DNA from: Mucilaginibacter cryoferens
GTDB taxonomy: Bacteria; Bacteroidota; Bacteroidia; Sphingobacteriales; Sphingobacteriaceae
Length of the DNA stretch: 46,846 bases
Direction: 5' to 3'
Assembly (NCBI RefSeq): GCF_014205845.1
Contig: NZ_JACHCR010000035.1
Location: forward strand, 1 to 46,846
A program made the position numbers and the translations under genes. Position 1 is the stretch's first letter. Every line of letters begins with the position of its first letter. The notes beneath the pieces were generated by a model. The model saw only the letters and a list, made by a program, of their open reading frames with translations, was not told the origin of the DNA and made no database searches. Below, in pieces: positions 25,752 to 35,709 of this stretch.

Positions 25752-25910
25752 AATAGATGTCCTTTAATAGATAGTTTTGGTGCCAGTTGTTCAAGCGTAA
25801 AGATCAGTGAAATACCATTCTCCCCCTGTGATCTTGAACACATATAATATTGACAGTCATTACCATACAAAAAAAGCTACTTATATCGACCAGCCATACC
25901 TATAAGGTTA

Positions 25911-26147
25911 TTACAGTCTATCTTGCTTTATATTAGATTTCAGCTCAGCAATGATCTTATATATGATCTTATCATCTATTTTACCGGGATTTGTGCATGG
26001 TCGCATGAAAGGCCCTTCCGACTCAAAACTCAACACCAGTACACCGTTTAGATACACTTCGAATTTACACAGGCTTTCTTTATTCTCTTTTACAGTAAAA
26101 AGTTCCTCGCTGTTTCCCACGATTATTTTTGTACTTAAATCCTTCAT
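25911..26147 (-). CDS. hypothetical protein (78 aa)
   Basis: A small soluble protein starting MKDLSTKIIVGNSEELFTVK, with a beta-rich middle (CKFEVYLNGVLVLSFESEG) and a lysine-rich C-terminal helix. I do not recognise the family. It follows the second universal stress gene at a 60-bp distance, with a perfect 18-bp palindrome in the gap. The opposite strand also has an open frame (69 aa), but that lacks any domain-like pattern. Confidence 0.5.
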   Translation of the reverse strand: MKDLSTKIIVGNSEELFTVKENKESLCKFEVYLNGVLVLSFESEGPFMRPCTNPGKIDDKIIYKIIAELKSNIKQDRL

Positions 26148-26152
26148 CGCAC

Positions 26153-26170
26153 TCTATTAAATTTAATAGA
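26153..26170. promoter_or_regulatory. 18-bp perfect palindrome upstream of the 78-aa gene
   Basis: TCTATTAAATTTAATAGA is its own reverse complement and ends 6 bp before the ATG at 26147. It may be an operator or a translation-affecting hairpin; it is too AT-rich to be a good terminator. Confidence 0.35.
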
Positions 26171-26207
26171 TTCTCCATAAAAAAACTTTCAGGTAAAGTA
26201 ATATGCT

Positions 26208-27044
26208 TTAAACCGGAAACACAATCAGCGGAATTGTAATGTGAGAAGGGAGCTTATATTTTTTATACTGATTTACAATTTCTTCAAAATGAAACGGGTG
26301 ATTAACGACAGCCAGTAGGTCGGTATTCATTCCACAGGTTAACACATCGAATACTTTATCCAGATTTCTTTCTGTGATATGGTCGAAGAATAGCTTTTCG
26401 TATCGGATATGGGTGCTTATGGTATCGTTAAAGATAGACAAGGTTTCATTGTGTTTCATGTCTGGTAACCCGCTCATTGGGATATGGGCAATTAAAAGAT
26501 TGGCTTCATAAGTAGCGGCCAGCTCCTTCAAAAATCTAATAACGTGTAATTTGCAATATCGAAGATCAGCCGTATATGCGATTTGCTCAAATCCTTTTAT
26601 ATCGGAGCTTTCAGGAACCATCATCAGGGGACATCTGGCCTTGCGCAAAATAGCCTGAATGGTATCAGCACTTTGCGACGGAAAATCATCTTCTCCAGGA
26701 ATACCTTTAAGTACTAACCAAACCTCCTGTTTACTGAGTAACTGTGTTATTTCCCCATCTGAAAATTGAGGGATATCAATCACTGTAATGTCTGGAAAAA
26801 AACTTTGCCGGGATTGATTTTGACTTCTTAATTGTTCGATCAGCGGCGCTTCGGTTGAGTCCCGGCAATCCTCATAAACACTTTCAGGTGCAGGTTCGTA
26901 TTCAATTACAGGAAGAATTCTGACCGGTATATCCACGTTTAACAGAATTAAGTTCGCTTTTACTTTTTGGGCAATTGCCAGGGCTAGTTTAGCTGCATAA
27001 CTGGATGCGGAAGAATGATCATTGATCACGAGAACTGATTTCAT
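26208..27044 (-). CDS. universal stress protein family protein
   Basis: A 278-aa two-domain Usp-like protein: MKSVLVINDHSSASSYAAKL at the start, the domain-1 end RKARCPLMMVPESSD, and a domain-2 start GFEQIAYTADLRYCKLHVIR with end LPSHITIPLIVFPV. The ATP-binding G-rich loop is not conserved, so it belongs with the degenerate Usp domains common in Bacteroidota. It probably shares a transcript with the phosphorylase gene 84 bp upstream. Confidence 0.87.
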   Translation of the reverse strand: MKSVLVINDHSSASSYAAKLALAIAQKVKANLILLNVDIPVRILPVIEYEPAPESVYEDCRDSTEAPLIEQLRSQNQSRQSFFPDITVIDIPQFSDGEITQLLSKQEVWLVLKGIPGEDDFPSQSADTIQAILRKARCPLMMVPESSDIKGFEQIAYTADLRYCKLHVIRFLKELAATYEANLLIAHIPMSGLPDMKHNETLSIFNDTISTHIRYEKLFFDHITERNLDKVFDVLTCGMNTDLLAVVNHPFHFEEIVNQYKKYKLPSHITIPLIVFPV

Positions 27045-27128
27045 ATCAATCTAATTATTATTTTACGGATCAGAGATCCGACACCTCTTCAAATAAAACA
27101 GTCCATAACACAAACCCTGTAGCCTAGA

Positions 27129-28850
27129 TCACTCAAAAGATAATTGCAATGCATTCTTAGTTTCATCAGGCAGCGAAACTTTATACATCAGTTCATAATA
27201 TTGCCTGGCGAGCCTTCCAGATTCAAATGAAGGATCAACATCCGCAGCCGCTAGTTTAAGGATACCAAACCATTTGCGATTATCCTCATAGTATATAGGT
27301 AACACCACATTTTCAAGAGCTTCCATGAGGTTAATATTTTCAAACTGGTCTTTTTGATCAACAGACAAATGCTCGTTTGCAGGTTGAATCAGAAAACAAT
27401 TCTCGCCGTCACGGGCAAATTCCGGTACCCAGCCGTCAGGCATTGATAAATTTATAGCACCGTTCATAGCAGCTGTCATTCCGCTGGTTCCTGAAGCTTC
27501 ATGATACATTCTTGGATTATTGAGCCATAAATCGGCTCCTTTTTTTAAATAGGAAGATAGGCCCAGTTCATAACCGGTCAACACGGCACAATTAGCCAAT
27601 GGTTTAACTTTGGTAATGATCTGATTAAAGAGGTCAATGGCTTCCATATCTTCCGGATATGGTTTCCCGGCCCAAATAAGCTGCACTGGAAATTGGATGT
27701 TATTTACCAACTTCATGAAACGTTCCCAATCACGCATGATCAGATCAGCACGTTTATAGCCAGCAAACCGCCTGGCCCAAACAATAGTGAGCTTATTTTC
27801 ATCAAAGAGCTTACCACATTGATCTGCTACGATACTGAAAAGCTGTCTTTTTAACTCTATCTTACGGATCAGGAAAGCCAGGTCATCATTGTCTACGATA
27901 GCCCGGTCTATAGTCGAATCCACCCAGTAATTTTTATTCTGTCCATTAGTAATGGAAGTAATTTCACATACCCCCGAATAATCGGCCCACATCTTTCTGG
28001 CGACATCTCCATGGAGTTTAGAAACACCGTTAGCCTTACGCGCAAACTTCAGCGCTGCCAGGGTATAATTAAAGTTACCCTCTTCCATACCTAAAAGTGA
28101 CCGGACTTCTTGCTTATTCAGATGATAAAAGAAAGACATTTCCTCAAGCAGGTCAAAGCTATGCTCTTCGTTACCCGCTTTTTCAGGTGTGTGCGTCGTA
28201 AAAACCACATGCTTACGTACTTCTTCAAGCGTTTTATACTTTTCGTACAAATAAAAATTCAAGGCTACGCCATGTCCTTCATTCATGTGGTAGACATCCG
28301 GGGTTAAGCCCAGCTGGACAAGCATCATTGCGCCTCCAATACCTAAAACAATACTTTGGGCGATACGGGTGGCCTCGTTAGCATCATAAAGGCAATGGGT
28401 AATTGAACGCGACAGTTCATCATTTCCAGGTATATCTGTACTTAGCAAAAACAGCGGTGCTGATCCAAAGACCTGCGGTTTGAGCAGGTAAACCCTCACG
28501 TGCACCGGGGCATTATGAACCTGCAATGTGATCACCAGTCCGGTATCCTGCAAAAAGGAATAATCCTTTTCAATAAAACTGGCTTTCATCAAAGCGTTAC
28601 CATCCCTTTCCTGATCGTAATAGCCATACTTCCATAAAATTCCGACACCTATAAGGTTTTGCTTCAACTCAAAAGCACTCCTGAGGTGCGATCCTGATAA
28701 AAACCCCAGGCCTCCACTATAATTCTTCAAGGCCTGATCTATGGCAAATTCCATAGAAAAGTAAGCAACCGGCAATGAAAATTCCGGTGCAGGTTCATAT
28801 CCAAACAATTCTTTTCTGGTGATGATCATATTGCAAACATACCTCCTCAT
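27129..28850 (-). CDS. alpha-glucan phosphorylase-like glycosyltransferase (GT35)
   Basis: About 573 aa. The N-terminal block is LPVAYFSMEFAIDQALKNYS, then GGLGFLSGSHLRSA; later blocks are YHMNEGHGVALNFYLYEK, FTTHTPEKAGNEEHSF and WARRFAGYKRADLIMRDWER, ending in NPRMYHEASGTSGMTAAMNG. These match the short bacterial/archaeal alpha-glucan phosphorylases. In the last block the PLP-binding Lys of the family (GTSGMK/GNMK) is replaced by Thr459, which puts phosphorolytic activity in doubt. The start is the ATG at 28850; the ATG at 28829, 12 bp after an AGGAGG, is an alternative. It heads a unit with the Usp gene. Confidence 0.85.
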   Translation of the reverse strand: MRRYVCNMIITRKELFGYEPAPEFSLPVAYFSMEFAIDQALKNYSGGLGFLSGSHLRSAFELKQNLIGVGILWKYGYYDQERDGNALMKASFIEKDYSFLQDTGLVITLQVHNAPVHVRVYLLKPQVFGSAPLFLLSTDIPGNDELSRSITHCLYDANEATRIAQSIVLGIGGAMMLVQLGLTPDVYHMNEGHGVALNFYLYEKYKTLEEVRKHVVFTTHTPEKAGNEEHSFDLLEEMSFFYHLNKQEVRSLLGMEEGNFNYTLAALKFARKANGVSKLHGDVARKMWADYSGVCEITSITNGQNKNYWVDSTIDRAIVDNDDLAFLIRKIELKRQLFSIVADQCGKLFDENKLTIVWARRFAGYKRADLIMRDWERFMKLVNNIQFPVQLIWAGKPYPEDMEAIDLFNQIITKVKPLANCAVLTGYELGLSSYLKKGADLWLNNPRMYHEASGTSGMTAAMNGAINLSMPDGWVPEFARDGENCFLIQPANEHLSVDQKDQFENINLMEALENVVLPIYYEDNRKWFGILKLAAADVDPSFESGRLARQYYELMYKVSLPDETKNALQLSFE

Positions 28851-28864
28851 TATTTGACCCTTGT

Positions 28865-28876
28865 TGATCAAGATCA
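28865..28876. promoter_or_regulatory. Crp/Fnr-type box between glucan phosphorylase and DsbA-like genes
   Basis: TGATCAAGATCA, on the minus strand TGATCTTGATCA, an exact TGAyCTTnATCA site in the divergent intergenic region. A weaker TGATGATATTCA lies at 28884-28895. It is very close to the 28850 start, so it may serve the divergent gene or favour the 28829 start. Confidence 0.55.
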
Positions 28877-28973
28877 GCCAAAATGATGATATTCAACACG
28901 CTTCCGGGAAGAAAAAACAACAACCTTTACTAATGGCCGAATATGTGCCTTAAAACACTTTAAGAAACAATCT

Positions 28974-29495
28974 ATGAAAACCGAATTAATTCCTGCTGTC
29001 AACCCAGGCGATCACAGCATTGGTGATGCAGATGCAGCAATAGAAATTGTAGAATACGGGGATTTTGAATGTCCCGATTGCGGAAATGTAAACCAGCTTA
29101 TCAAACAGATAAGGCAGGAATTTGGAAGTCAGATCCGTTTTATTTTCCGGAATTTTCCGTTAACGGAAATTCATCCTTATGCTATGCCTGTAGCTTTGGT
29201 TGCAGAAGCAGCTGGCCTACAAAACAAATACTGGGAAATGCATAATCTGATCTTTCAGCACCAGGGGGAATTGAATGACGCATTATTCGAACAGCTGGCA
29301 AATAAAATCGGATTAAACGTTGTTAAATTTGAACATGATCTTCAAACTACAACTTTGCAGGACAAGGTATCTACAGATTTTGAAAGCGGTTTACGGAGCG
29401 GGGTTAACGGAACACCCACATTTTTTGTAAACGGGCAGAAATTTGATGGCGGAGTGTTTAATTTATTGGAAATCCTTAGAGAAAATACCAACTAA
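28974..29495 (+). CDS. DsbA/FrnE-like thioredoxin-fold protein (CPDC)
   Basis: A 173-aa DsbA-family (thioredoxin_4) protein: [20 protein letters not shown], with the active site ECPDCGNV, the helical insert and the cis-Pro loop [17 protein letters not shown]. There is no signal peptide, so it is probably cytoplasmic like related thiol oxidoreductases in the NhaA-fused group. It is divergent from the phosphorylase gene, and its 3' end overlaps the broken VIT-family frame on the other strand. Confidence 0.9.
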   Translation: MKTELIPAVNPGDHSIGDADAAIEIVEYGDFECPDCGNVNQLIKQIRQEFGSQIRFIFRNFPLTEIHPYAMPVALVAEAAGLQNKYWEMHNLIFQHQGELNDALFEQLANKIGLNVVKFEHDLQTTTLQDKVSTDFESGLRSGVNGTPTFFVNGQKFDGGVFNLLEILRENTN

Positions 29496-29767
29496 GAAAA
29501 ATAAGGTAAATAAAACCGCGGGATACCGGCTTGCCTCGCGCGGTTGGTTTACCTTCATCGGATAAAGCTTCGGCCAGTTCCATGCTGATATCTGTACCTG
29601 CCGAGGTTGCCAGGACTGCGAAAAAAGCTTTGCCGCTTTTGATTTGTAAGGCTTGCAGCGACAAATAACAGTGCCAGAGTAAATACTAATCCATCCACAA
29701 TCAATGCGGGTTGCACCTTTTGTAATAAATATTGCGCGCTGCATTTTTTTCGGCTGCATTTGTTCAT
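29476..29767 (-). pseudogene. VIT1/CCC1-family (Fe/Mn transporter-like) fragment with frameshift
   Basis: Two minus-strand frames join into one recognisable protein. 29767 to about 29650 encodes [20 protein letters not shown] and ALLFVAA. The adjacent frame from about 29660 to 29476 encodes [20 protein letters not shown] and [19 protein letters not shown], then a membrane segment. VIT-family proteins show QkvlqPaLlGLiDGsvsTLAPiFa and then GISMGlaEALSDDGkltGRG. The transition needs a 1-bp shift, and everything after the third helix is missing, so the gene is a remnant. Confidence 0.65.
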
Positions 29768-29806
29768 TCATCTCATTTGAATTGATCGCTGATTAAAATA
29801 CAAAAA

Positions 29807-29832
29807 GCCACAGCTGAATAATCAGCTGTGGC
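29807..29832 (-). terminator. rho-independent terminator of the semialdehyde dehydrogenase gene
   Basis: A perfect 11-bp stem GCCACAGCTGA / TCAGCTGTGGC with a 4-nt loop. On the minus strand it is followed directly by TTTTTGTATTTT. It lies 20 bp after the stop at 29852. Confidence 0.9.
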
Positions 29833-29851
29833 GCAGAGACAAAAATGCAGG

Positions 29852-31234
29852 TTAAAACGGATCAGCATATTCACTAAACCTCACCAGTTTTTTATTCACA
29901 AATTCTTCTATTCCTAAACTTGATAATTCACGGCCATAGCCCGAACGTTTGGTGCCGCCGAATGGCAGGTCGGGCTGTGTCCAGGTTGGATGATTGATGA
30001 ATACCATTCCGGTATCAATCTGCGCGGCCACGTTTTTGCCCCTGTTTTTATCTGAAGTAAATACCGAGCCGCCTAAGCCGAACGGCGAATCATTAGCAAG
30101 CAGGATAGCCTCTTTTTCATCTTTCACCCTATAAAAGGAAGCTACAGGGCCAAATAGTTCCTCATGGTAAGCCGCCATTCCTGGTTTAATATCAGTAAGG
30201 ATTGTGGCTTCAATAAACGCACCGGGACGATCAATGCGTTTTCCGCCCAAAATAATCCTTGCTCCGGCATCAACAGAACGCTTAACCTGATCAGCCAGCT
30301 GAACCGCAGCACTCTCGCTGCTCAACGGACCCAACTGGGTGGTGTTATCCATCGGATCGCCTACTTTCAGCCCTGTTAGTTTAGCTGTGAATTTCTTTAA
30401 AAACTCATCGGCTACCGCCTCAACAACAATGAATCTTTTGGCTGCCACGCAGCATTGCCCGGTATTGTTCATCCGGCCGATGACAGCCCATTCTACGGAC
30501 TGGTCGATATCTGCATCTTCCAGAACAATAAAGGCATCACTGCCACCAAGTTCCAAAACTGACTTCTTCAATGATTTTCCGGCTGCAGCAGCCAGGCTTG
30601 CGCCTGCGAGTTCACTGCCTGTAAGAGAAACGCCTTTGATCCGTTCATCTGTGATGTAAGCAGAAACATTACTTCCTGAAATAAACAAGTTAGTATATAA
30701 CCCTTCCGGAGCTCCGGCTTCTCTGAACAAGTCTTCAATAGCTGCTGCACATTGCGGTACATTCGATGCGTGTTTGACCAATACGACGTTACCTACCATG
30801 ATATTGGGAGCGGCAAACCGTGCCACCTGGTAAAAAGGAAAGTTCCAGGGTTCAATCCCTAGCAGTACACCTATCGGGCTGCTGGTGATATAGGCTTCCC
30901 CATATTCGGGTTCCAATTGCTTATCAGCTAAAAATGCCGCGCCATTGGTAGCGTAATAATCTATAATATCTGCGCTCAATGCGATCTCACCTTCACTTTG
31001 TGCCAATAATTTACCCATTTCCAGGGTAATCAACTCTGCCAGCTGCAATGACTTGATGCGCATAATGTGTGCAACACGGTGCAGGATCTTAGCCCGGTCT
31101 GCATAGGTAGTATGCTTCCAGCTTTCAAATGTCTTCTCTGCTTGTGTTATGGCAGTATTCACTACCTCAGGTGTCATCTCTTCAAATGTTTTAACAAGCT
31201 GATTGTTAAAAGGATTAATTGTTTGTATAGCCAT
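29852..31234 (-). CDS. NAD(P)-dependent succinate-semialdehyde dehydrogenase
   Basis: A 460-aa aldehyde dehydrogenase of the short GabD/Sad group: the nucleotide-binding stretch SLTGSELAGASLAAAAGKSL, catalytic Glu in VLELGGSDAFIV, catalytic Cys in NNTGQCCVAAKRF and the C-terminal PFGGTKRSGYGREL. It oxidises succinate semialdehyde to succinate and may act on other aldehydes. Two Crp/Fnr-type boxes are 90-120 bp upstream and a strong terminator closes the unit, so it is monocistronic. Confidence 0.92.
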   Translation of the reverse strand: MAIQTINPFNNQLVKTFEEMTPEVVNTAITQAEKTFESWKHTTYADRAKILHRVAHIMRIKSLQLAELITLEMGKLLAQSEGEIALSADIIDYYATNGAAFLADKQLEPEYGEAYITSSPIGVLLGIEPWNFPFYQVARFAAPNIMVGNVVLVKHASNVPQCAAAIEDLFREAGAPEGLYTNLFISGSNVSAYITDERIKGVSLTGSELAGASLAAAAGKSLKKSVLELGGSDAFIVLEDADIDQSVEWAVIGRMNNTGQCCVAAKRFIVVEAVADEFLKKFTAKLTGLKVGDPMDNTTQLGPLSSESAAVQLADQVKRSVDAGARIILGGKRIDRPGAFIEATILTDIKPGMAAYHEELFGPVASFYRVKDEKEAILLANDSPFGLGGSVFTSDKNRGKNVAAQIDTGMVFINHPTWTQPDLPFGGTKRSGYGRELSSLGIEEFVNKKLVRFSEYADPF

Positions 31235-31321
31235 GGTTTGATTTTTATTTTAGCCTATGACACTACTTAAAAATGCATAAACTAACAGCACAAAACTGCT
31301 AAAAATGATCAGGCGGTTCAA

Positions 31322-31355
31322 TGACGCAGGTCACTACTAACGCTGACCTTTATCA
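31322..31355. promoter_or_regulatory. two Crp/Fnr-type boxes upstream of the semialdehyde dehydrogenase gene
   Basis: TGACGCAGGTCA (31322-31333; TGAC-N4-GTCA, a perfect dyad) and TGACCTTTATCA (31344-31355), which matches TGAyCTTnATCA. They are 88 and 110 bp upstream of the ATG at 31234. Confidence 0.6.
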
Positions 31356-31609
31356 CCCTCTCCGGTAAAACATCTTTTATTTTAATTATAGCGTATTTAC
31401 AAACGGGTGAAACCTATGTTTATCTATGATCCAATCCTTCCGCTGGCGATCAACATAATTCATATCGATCCAAATACCCTTTTGATCTGCGGATTTAAAT
31501 AAAGGAAGGGGTTGAGGCTATACTGGACATCGCTGTGAAGATACATTTGGCTTTGGTGGCCATAGCGATACATTGTTATTTCAAATCTTTATAATTTAAA
31601 ACCTACGGT
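31356..31609. other. intergenic stretch with no supported gene
   Basis: A 37-codon minus-strand frame (31460-31573, starting MYRYGHQSQM) is present, but nothing recognisable supports it. No hairpin terminator was found. Confidence 0.45.
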
Positions 31610-31750
31610 TTATTTACCCTGGAGATAACTAATGATAACAATAGCTGAAACGATACCGACAACCATGATCACATACAGCAGGATCTCGTTGCCCGCAAAT
31701 TTTTTGTATTTCGTCCAGAAAGAATAGTCTGTTTTAAATTTTGACATCAT
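31610..31750 (-). CDS. small single-pass membrane protein (46 aa)
   Basis: The frame begins with two Met codons, then SKFKTDYSFWTKYKKFAGNE, followed by a single hydrophobic helix (ILLYVIMVVGIVSAIVIISY) and a short LQGK end. The basic N-terminal part suggests the helix is inserted with its N-terminus in the cytoplasm. A TGA-N6-TCA box lies 44 bp upstream, shared with the divergent gene at 31943. The family is not recognised. Confidence 0.5.
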   Translation of the reverse strand: MMSKFKTDYSFWTKYKKFAGNEILLYVIMVVGIVSAIVIISYLQGK

Positions 31751-31793
31751 ACAAATTTAAGTATTTAACAAAGTTAAAAAGCAGGTTGCTGTA

Positions 31794-31805
31794 TGATATA
31801 AATCA
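31794..31805. promoter_or_regulatory. possible Crp/Fnr-type box between the 46-aa and 107-aa genes
   Basis: TGATATAAATCA has the TGA-N6-TCA core and ATCA end but not the CTT centre of the other sites. It is centrally placed in a divergent promoter region. Confidence 0.4.
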
Positions 31806-31850
31806 GTATTCCGGTTGATGTTTTACAGCCTTTACAGGCAACTGTTATGG

Positions 31851-31858
31851 TACTTTTG
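31851..31858 (+). promoter_or_regulatory. Bacteroidota -7 promoter box
   Basis: TACTTTTG matches TAnnTTTG, 85 bp before the ATG at 31943. It lies 46 bp downstream of the TGATATAAATCA box, a spacing compatible with activation. Confidence 0.4.
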
Positions 31859-31942
31859 TTATAAAGAAATGCGTTTAAAGACGCAGTTATATTCATAAAA
31901 TATTCGCTTAGATTTAAGCAAAGCGGGTCATCAACAAATAAC

Positions 31943-32266
31943 ATGAACGATACATTTCATATGGGTTACGATTTAGAGCAGGCAGGCTTTGATTTTGCCG
32001 CTGTTAATAAAAGAAACAACCATAATATAGAATTACTAAAAGGCATTGCGGATGATTTTGTCAAAGCATCCATTCACAAGGCCGGAATTAAATGTGACAA
32101 AGAAGAAATTTTTTATAGCTTTTACGAAGCACTTCCAGCCTTGACTATAGCTGAGCCTATTTTGATTTTATATGTAAACAGCAGTTCTGCTATAACAATC
32201 AAATTCATTAACAGATTAAATCCATTATTTGGTAATTTATTTATAGAAGAATTATCCAAGGCATAA
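31943..32266 (+). CDS. hypothetical protein (107 aa)
   Basis: I do not recognise the family. The product is soluble, with a helical N-terminal half (YDLEQAGFDFAAVNKRNNHN; ELLKGIADDFVKASIHKAGI) and a hydrophobic C-terminal part (ALTIAEPILILYVNSSSAIT). It has no signal peptide. Promoter-like elements upstream and codon use like that of the neighbours support it. Confidence 0.55.
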   Translation: MNDTFHMGYDLEQAGFDFAAVNKRNNHNIELLKGIADDFVKASIHKAGIKCDKEEIFYSFYEALPALTIAEPILILYVNSSSAITIKFINRLNPLFGNLFIEELSKA

Positions 32267-32367
32267 ACACTTCGCTTTCAATCCTATCCATCATTTTCTT
32301 AAAAAGCAATGATAAACTTGCCCACCCCCCGTGCCCTAATATTTTAGGCTATCGTTCAGGGTAAGTG

Positions 32368-33695
<1,328 letters not shown>

Positions 33696-33711
33696 CCGGT
33701 TCGCTTGATAT

Positions 33712-34806
33712 CTATTTAACTTTACTTTGCACAAAAGGCAGCCGGCATACTGTAGCCTTATGAAACTGGTTCCTGATCTCAATGAGCAACGGAGTACCCG
33801 GTGCTTTTAAACCCGTGTGTACATAGCCTAAACCTATTCCTGTTTTCAGTGTAGGTGATTGCGTACCTGAAGTAATGATCCCGACCGTTTCATGTTCGCT
33901 GTTCATGATCCGATAGCCGTGCCGCGGAATGCCATTATCTTCCATCATAATGCCAACCAAGGCTAATTTTGTACCCTTATTTCTTTGCTCCTGCAGCACG
34001 CGCCATCCAGTAAAATCTTTACTGAATTTGGTGATCCATCCAAGACCAGCTTCAAAAGGTGTTGTCATATCATCAATATCGTTCCCGTAAAGACAATATC
34101 CCATTTCCAGTCTCAGCGTATCTCTTGCTCCTAAGCCTATTGGCCGGATGCGATAATTTCGACCTGCGGAAAATATGGCATCCCACAATTCAACAGAGAG
34201 GTTCCTGGGCAGGTAGATTTCAAACCCTCCCGCCCCTGTATAACCAGTATTAGAGATGATCACATCCGGTATACCATACATCATCCCGATTTTAAAATGA
34301 TAATAAGGGATGTCTTTGAGTGAAACCGAGGTTAGTTTTTGCAAGGTATCTATAGCATATGGGCCCTGCACGGAAAACAAGGAGGTAGATTCCGAGATAT
34401 TTGCTAATTCAGCACCATTTAAATTATGTGCGACGACCCAATTCCAGTCTTTTTCAATATTTGATGCATTTACGACCAGCATATATTTTTCTTCGCCCAA
34501 CCTGTAAACCAGTATATCGTCAATTATGCCGCCTTCCTCGTTGGTCATGCAGGAATATTGCACCTGTCCTATCGCCAGAGCAGAGGCGTCATTGGTCGTT
34601 AATTTTTGGATCAGCTCTAAGGCTTCAGCGCCTTGAATAATGAATTCGCCCATATGGCATACATCAAATACGCCAACCTCGTTTCTAACTGTGTCGTGCT
34701 CCGCATTAATTCCTGTGGAGTATTGTATAGGCATATTATACCCGGCAAATGAGGCCATCTTTGCACCTAAATGCTGATGAACCGGTGTTAAAACAGATTC
34801 TTTCAT
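33712..34806 (-). CDS. gcvT: glycine cleavage system aminomethyltransferase (T protein)
   Basis: A 364-aa tetrahydrofolate-dependent enzyme that takes the aminomethyl group from lipoylated GcvH. Motifs: FAGYNMPIQYSTGINAEHDT, VGVFDVCHMGEF, CMTNEEGGIIDDILVYRL with the catalytic Asp, VQGPYAIDTLQKL and LRLEMGYCLYGND. The usual TGEDGFE block reads TGAGGFE. The length is normal. It is co-transcribed with gcvH (20 bp upstream) but the P protein is not in the window. Confidence 0.93.
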   Translation of the reverse strand: MKESVLTPVHQHLGAKMASFAGYNMPIQYSTGINAEHDTVRNEVGVFDVCHMGEFIIQGAEALELIQKLTTNDASALAIGQVQYSCMTNEEGGIIDDILVYRLGEEKYMLVVNASNIEKDWNWVVAHNLNGAELANISESTSLFSVQGPYAIDTLQKLTSVSLKDIPYYHFKIGMMYGIPDVIISNTGYTGAGGFEIYLPRNLSVELWDAIFSAGRNYRIRPIGLGARDTLRLEMGYCLYGNDIDDMTTPFEAGLGWITKFSKDFTGWRVLQEQRNKGTKLALVGIMMEDNGIPRHGYRIMNSEHETVGIITSGTQSPTLKTGIGLGYVHTGLKAPGTPLLIEIRNQFHKATVCRLPFVQSKVK

Positions 34807-34826
34807 ATTTAATTAATTTTAACAGT

Positions 34827-35204
34827 CTATTTGCAAATGAGGACCTTATATTCATCTGCTGTCAATAACGACTGCTTATCATTAACAGAAGTCAACAATA
34901 CCTTGATCATCCAAGTGCTATAAGGTTCCTGATTGATCATTTCGGGTGCTTTATCTATTATTGGATTGACTTCAATGATCTTTCCCGTCACCGGCATAAA
35001 AAGATCAGAAACCGTTTTTACAGCTTCCACCATTCCAAAAAAACCTTCTTTCAGGATGATCTTATTTATGCTGGGTATATTCAGGTAAACAATGTCGCCC
35101 AGTTCTTTTTGTGCAAAATCGGTGACACCTACTAAAGCGTACTGGTTCTCGAAACTGATCCATTCGTGGTCTTTGGTGTAAAATAACTTCTGAGGAAAAA
35201 TCAT
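34827..35204 (-). CDS. gcvH: glycine cleavage system H protein
   Basis: A 125-aa lipoyl-carrier. YTKDHEWISFENQYALVGVT and FAQKELGDIVYLNIP precede the lipoylation site FGMVEAVKTVSDLFMPVTG (Lys63). The C-terminal part is shorter than, and diverges from, the typical ..Y..WM.. end, but PYSTWMIKV is present. It lies between DUF983 and gcvT. As the P protein is absent here, this may be an accessory H protein with a non-standard partner. Confidence 0.93.
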   Translation of the reverse strand: MIFPQKLFYTKDHEWISFENQYALVGVTDFAQKELGDIVYLNIPSINKIILKEGFFGMVEAVKTVSDLFMPVTGKIIEVNPIIDKAPEMINQEPYSTWMIKVLLTSVNDKQSLLTADEYKVLICK

Positions 35205-35247
35205 TTTTATATTGGTTAATGTTACTGAAGGAATATCATAAAGGAGC

Positions 35248-35709
35248 TCATTTGATGATTTTCAAATTGCTATAAACATTTACGGTCTTTTCTTTGGTAT
35301 TCTGTAAATCCGGCCTATCCAGTTCAGGGTGATAATGAACTTTCGGGGAAAGCCAGTATAGTAGAAATACCCTTGAATACCTGAAATTAAAAGGCGTGAT
35401 CAGGATGCAGCCGGATATAATAGTGCAGACATAAAGCCAGGGCGAATCAGCATTATGCGTGATCAGGTAGGTGGCCAAACAAAAGAAACCGACTTCCATG
35501 ATGTTGAGCGCATAGCTGACATACATCGCCGCATAGAAGTATCCAGGCTCAATTTCAAAAGTCATGTGACAATGTGGACAGTTGATATTAATCCTGTTTG
35601 AGCCAAAACTATACATGCCGCCTTCAAACATATTCCCCCGTCGGCACCGTGGGCATTTGGCGTGTAGCATCGCCCAGGATTTGGGTGTTTTTGAATCAGT
35701 CACTCCCAT
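35248..35709 (-). CDS. DUF983 zinc-ribbon membrane protein
   Basis: A 153-aa protein starting at the ATG at 35709, which overlaps the methyltransferase stop by one base (TAATG). The N-terminal zinc ribbon is HAKCPRCRRGNMF ... NCPHCHMTFE (two CxxC pairs), followed by FYAAMYVSYALNIMEVG and a second membrane helix. DUF983 members are widespread Bacteroidota membrane proteins of unknown role. Translational coupling ties it to the methyltransferase upstream. Confidence 0.88.
   Translation of the reverse strand: MGVTDSKTPKSWAMLHAKCPRCRRGNMFEGGMYSFGSNRININCPHCHMTFEIEPGYFYAAMYVSYALNIMEVGFFCLATYLITHNADSPWLYVCTIISGCILITPFNFRYSRVFLLYWLSPKVHYHPELDRPDLQNTKEKTVNVYSNLKIIK

Noticed and set aside
29463..29771. 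102-aa minus-strand frame
   Set aside because: It is the third frame over the VIT relic; the two other frames carry the family similarity and this one does not.
31460..31573. 37-codon minus-strand frame starting MYRYGHQSQM
   Set aside because: Nothing in composition or context supports it beyond being open; it could be chance.
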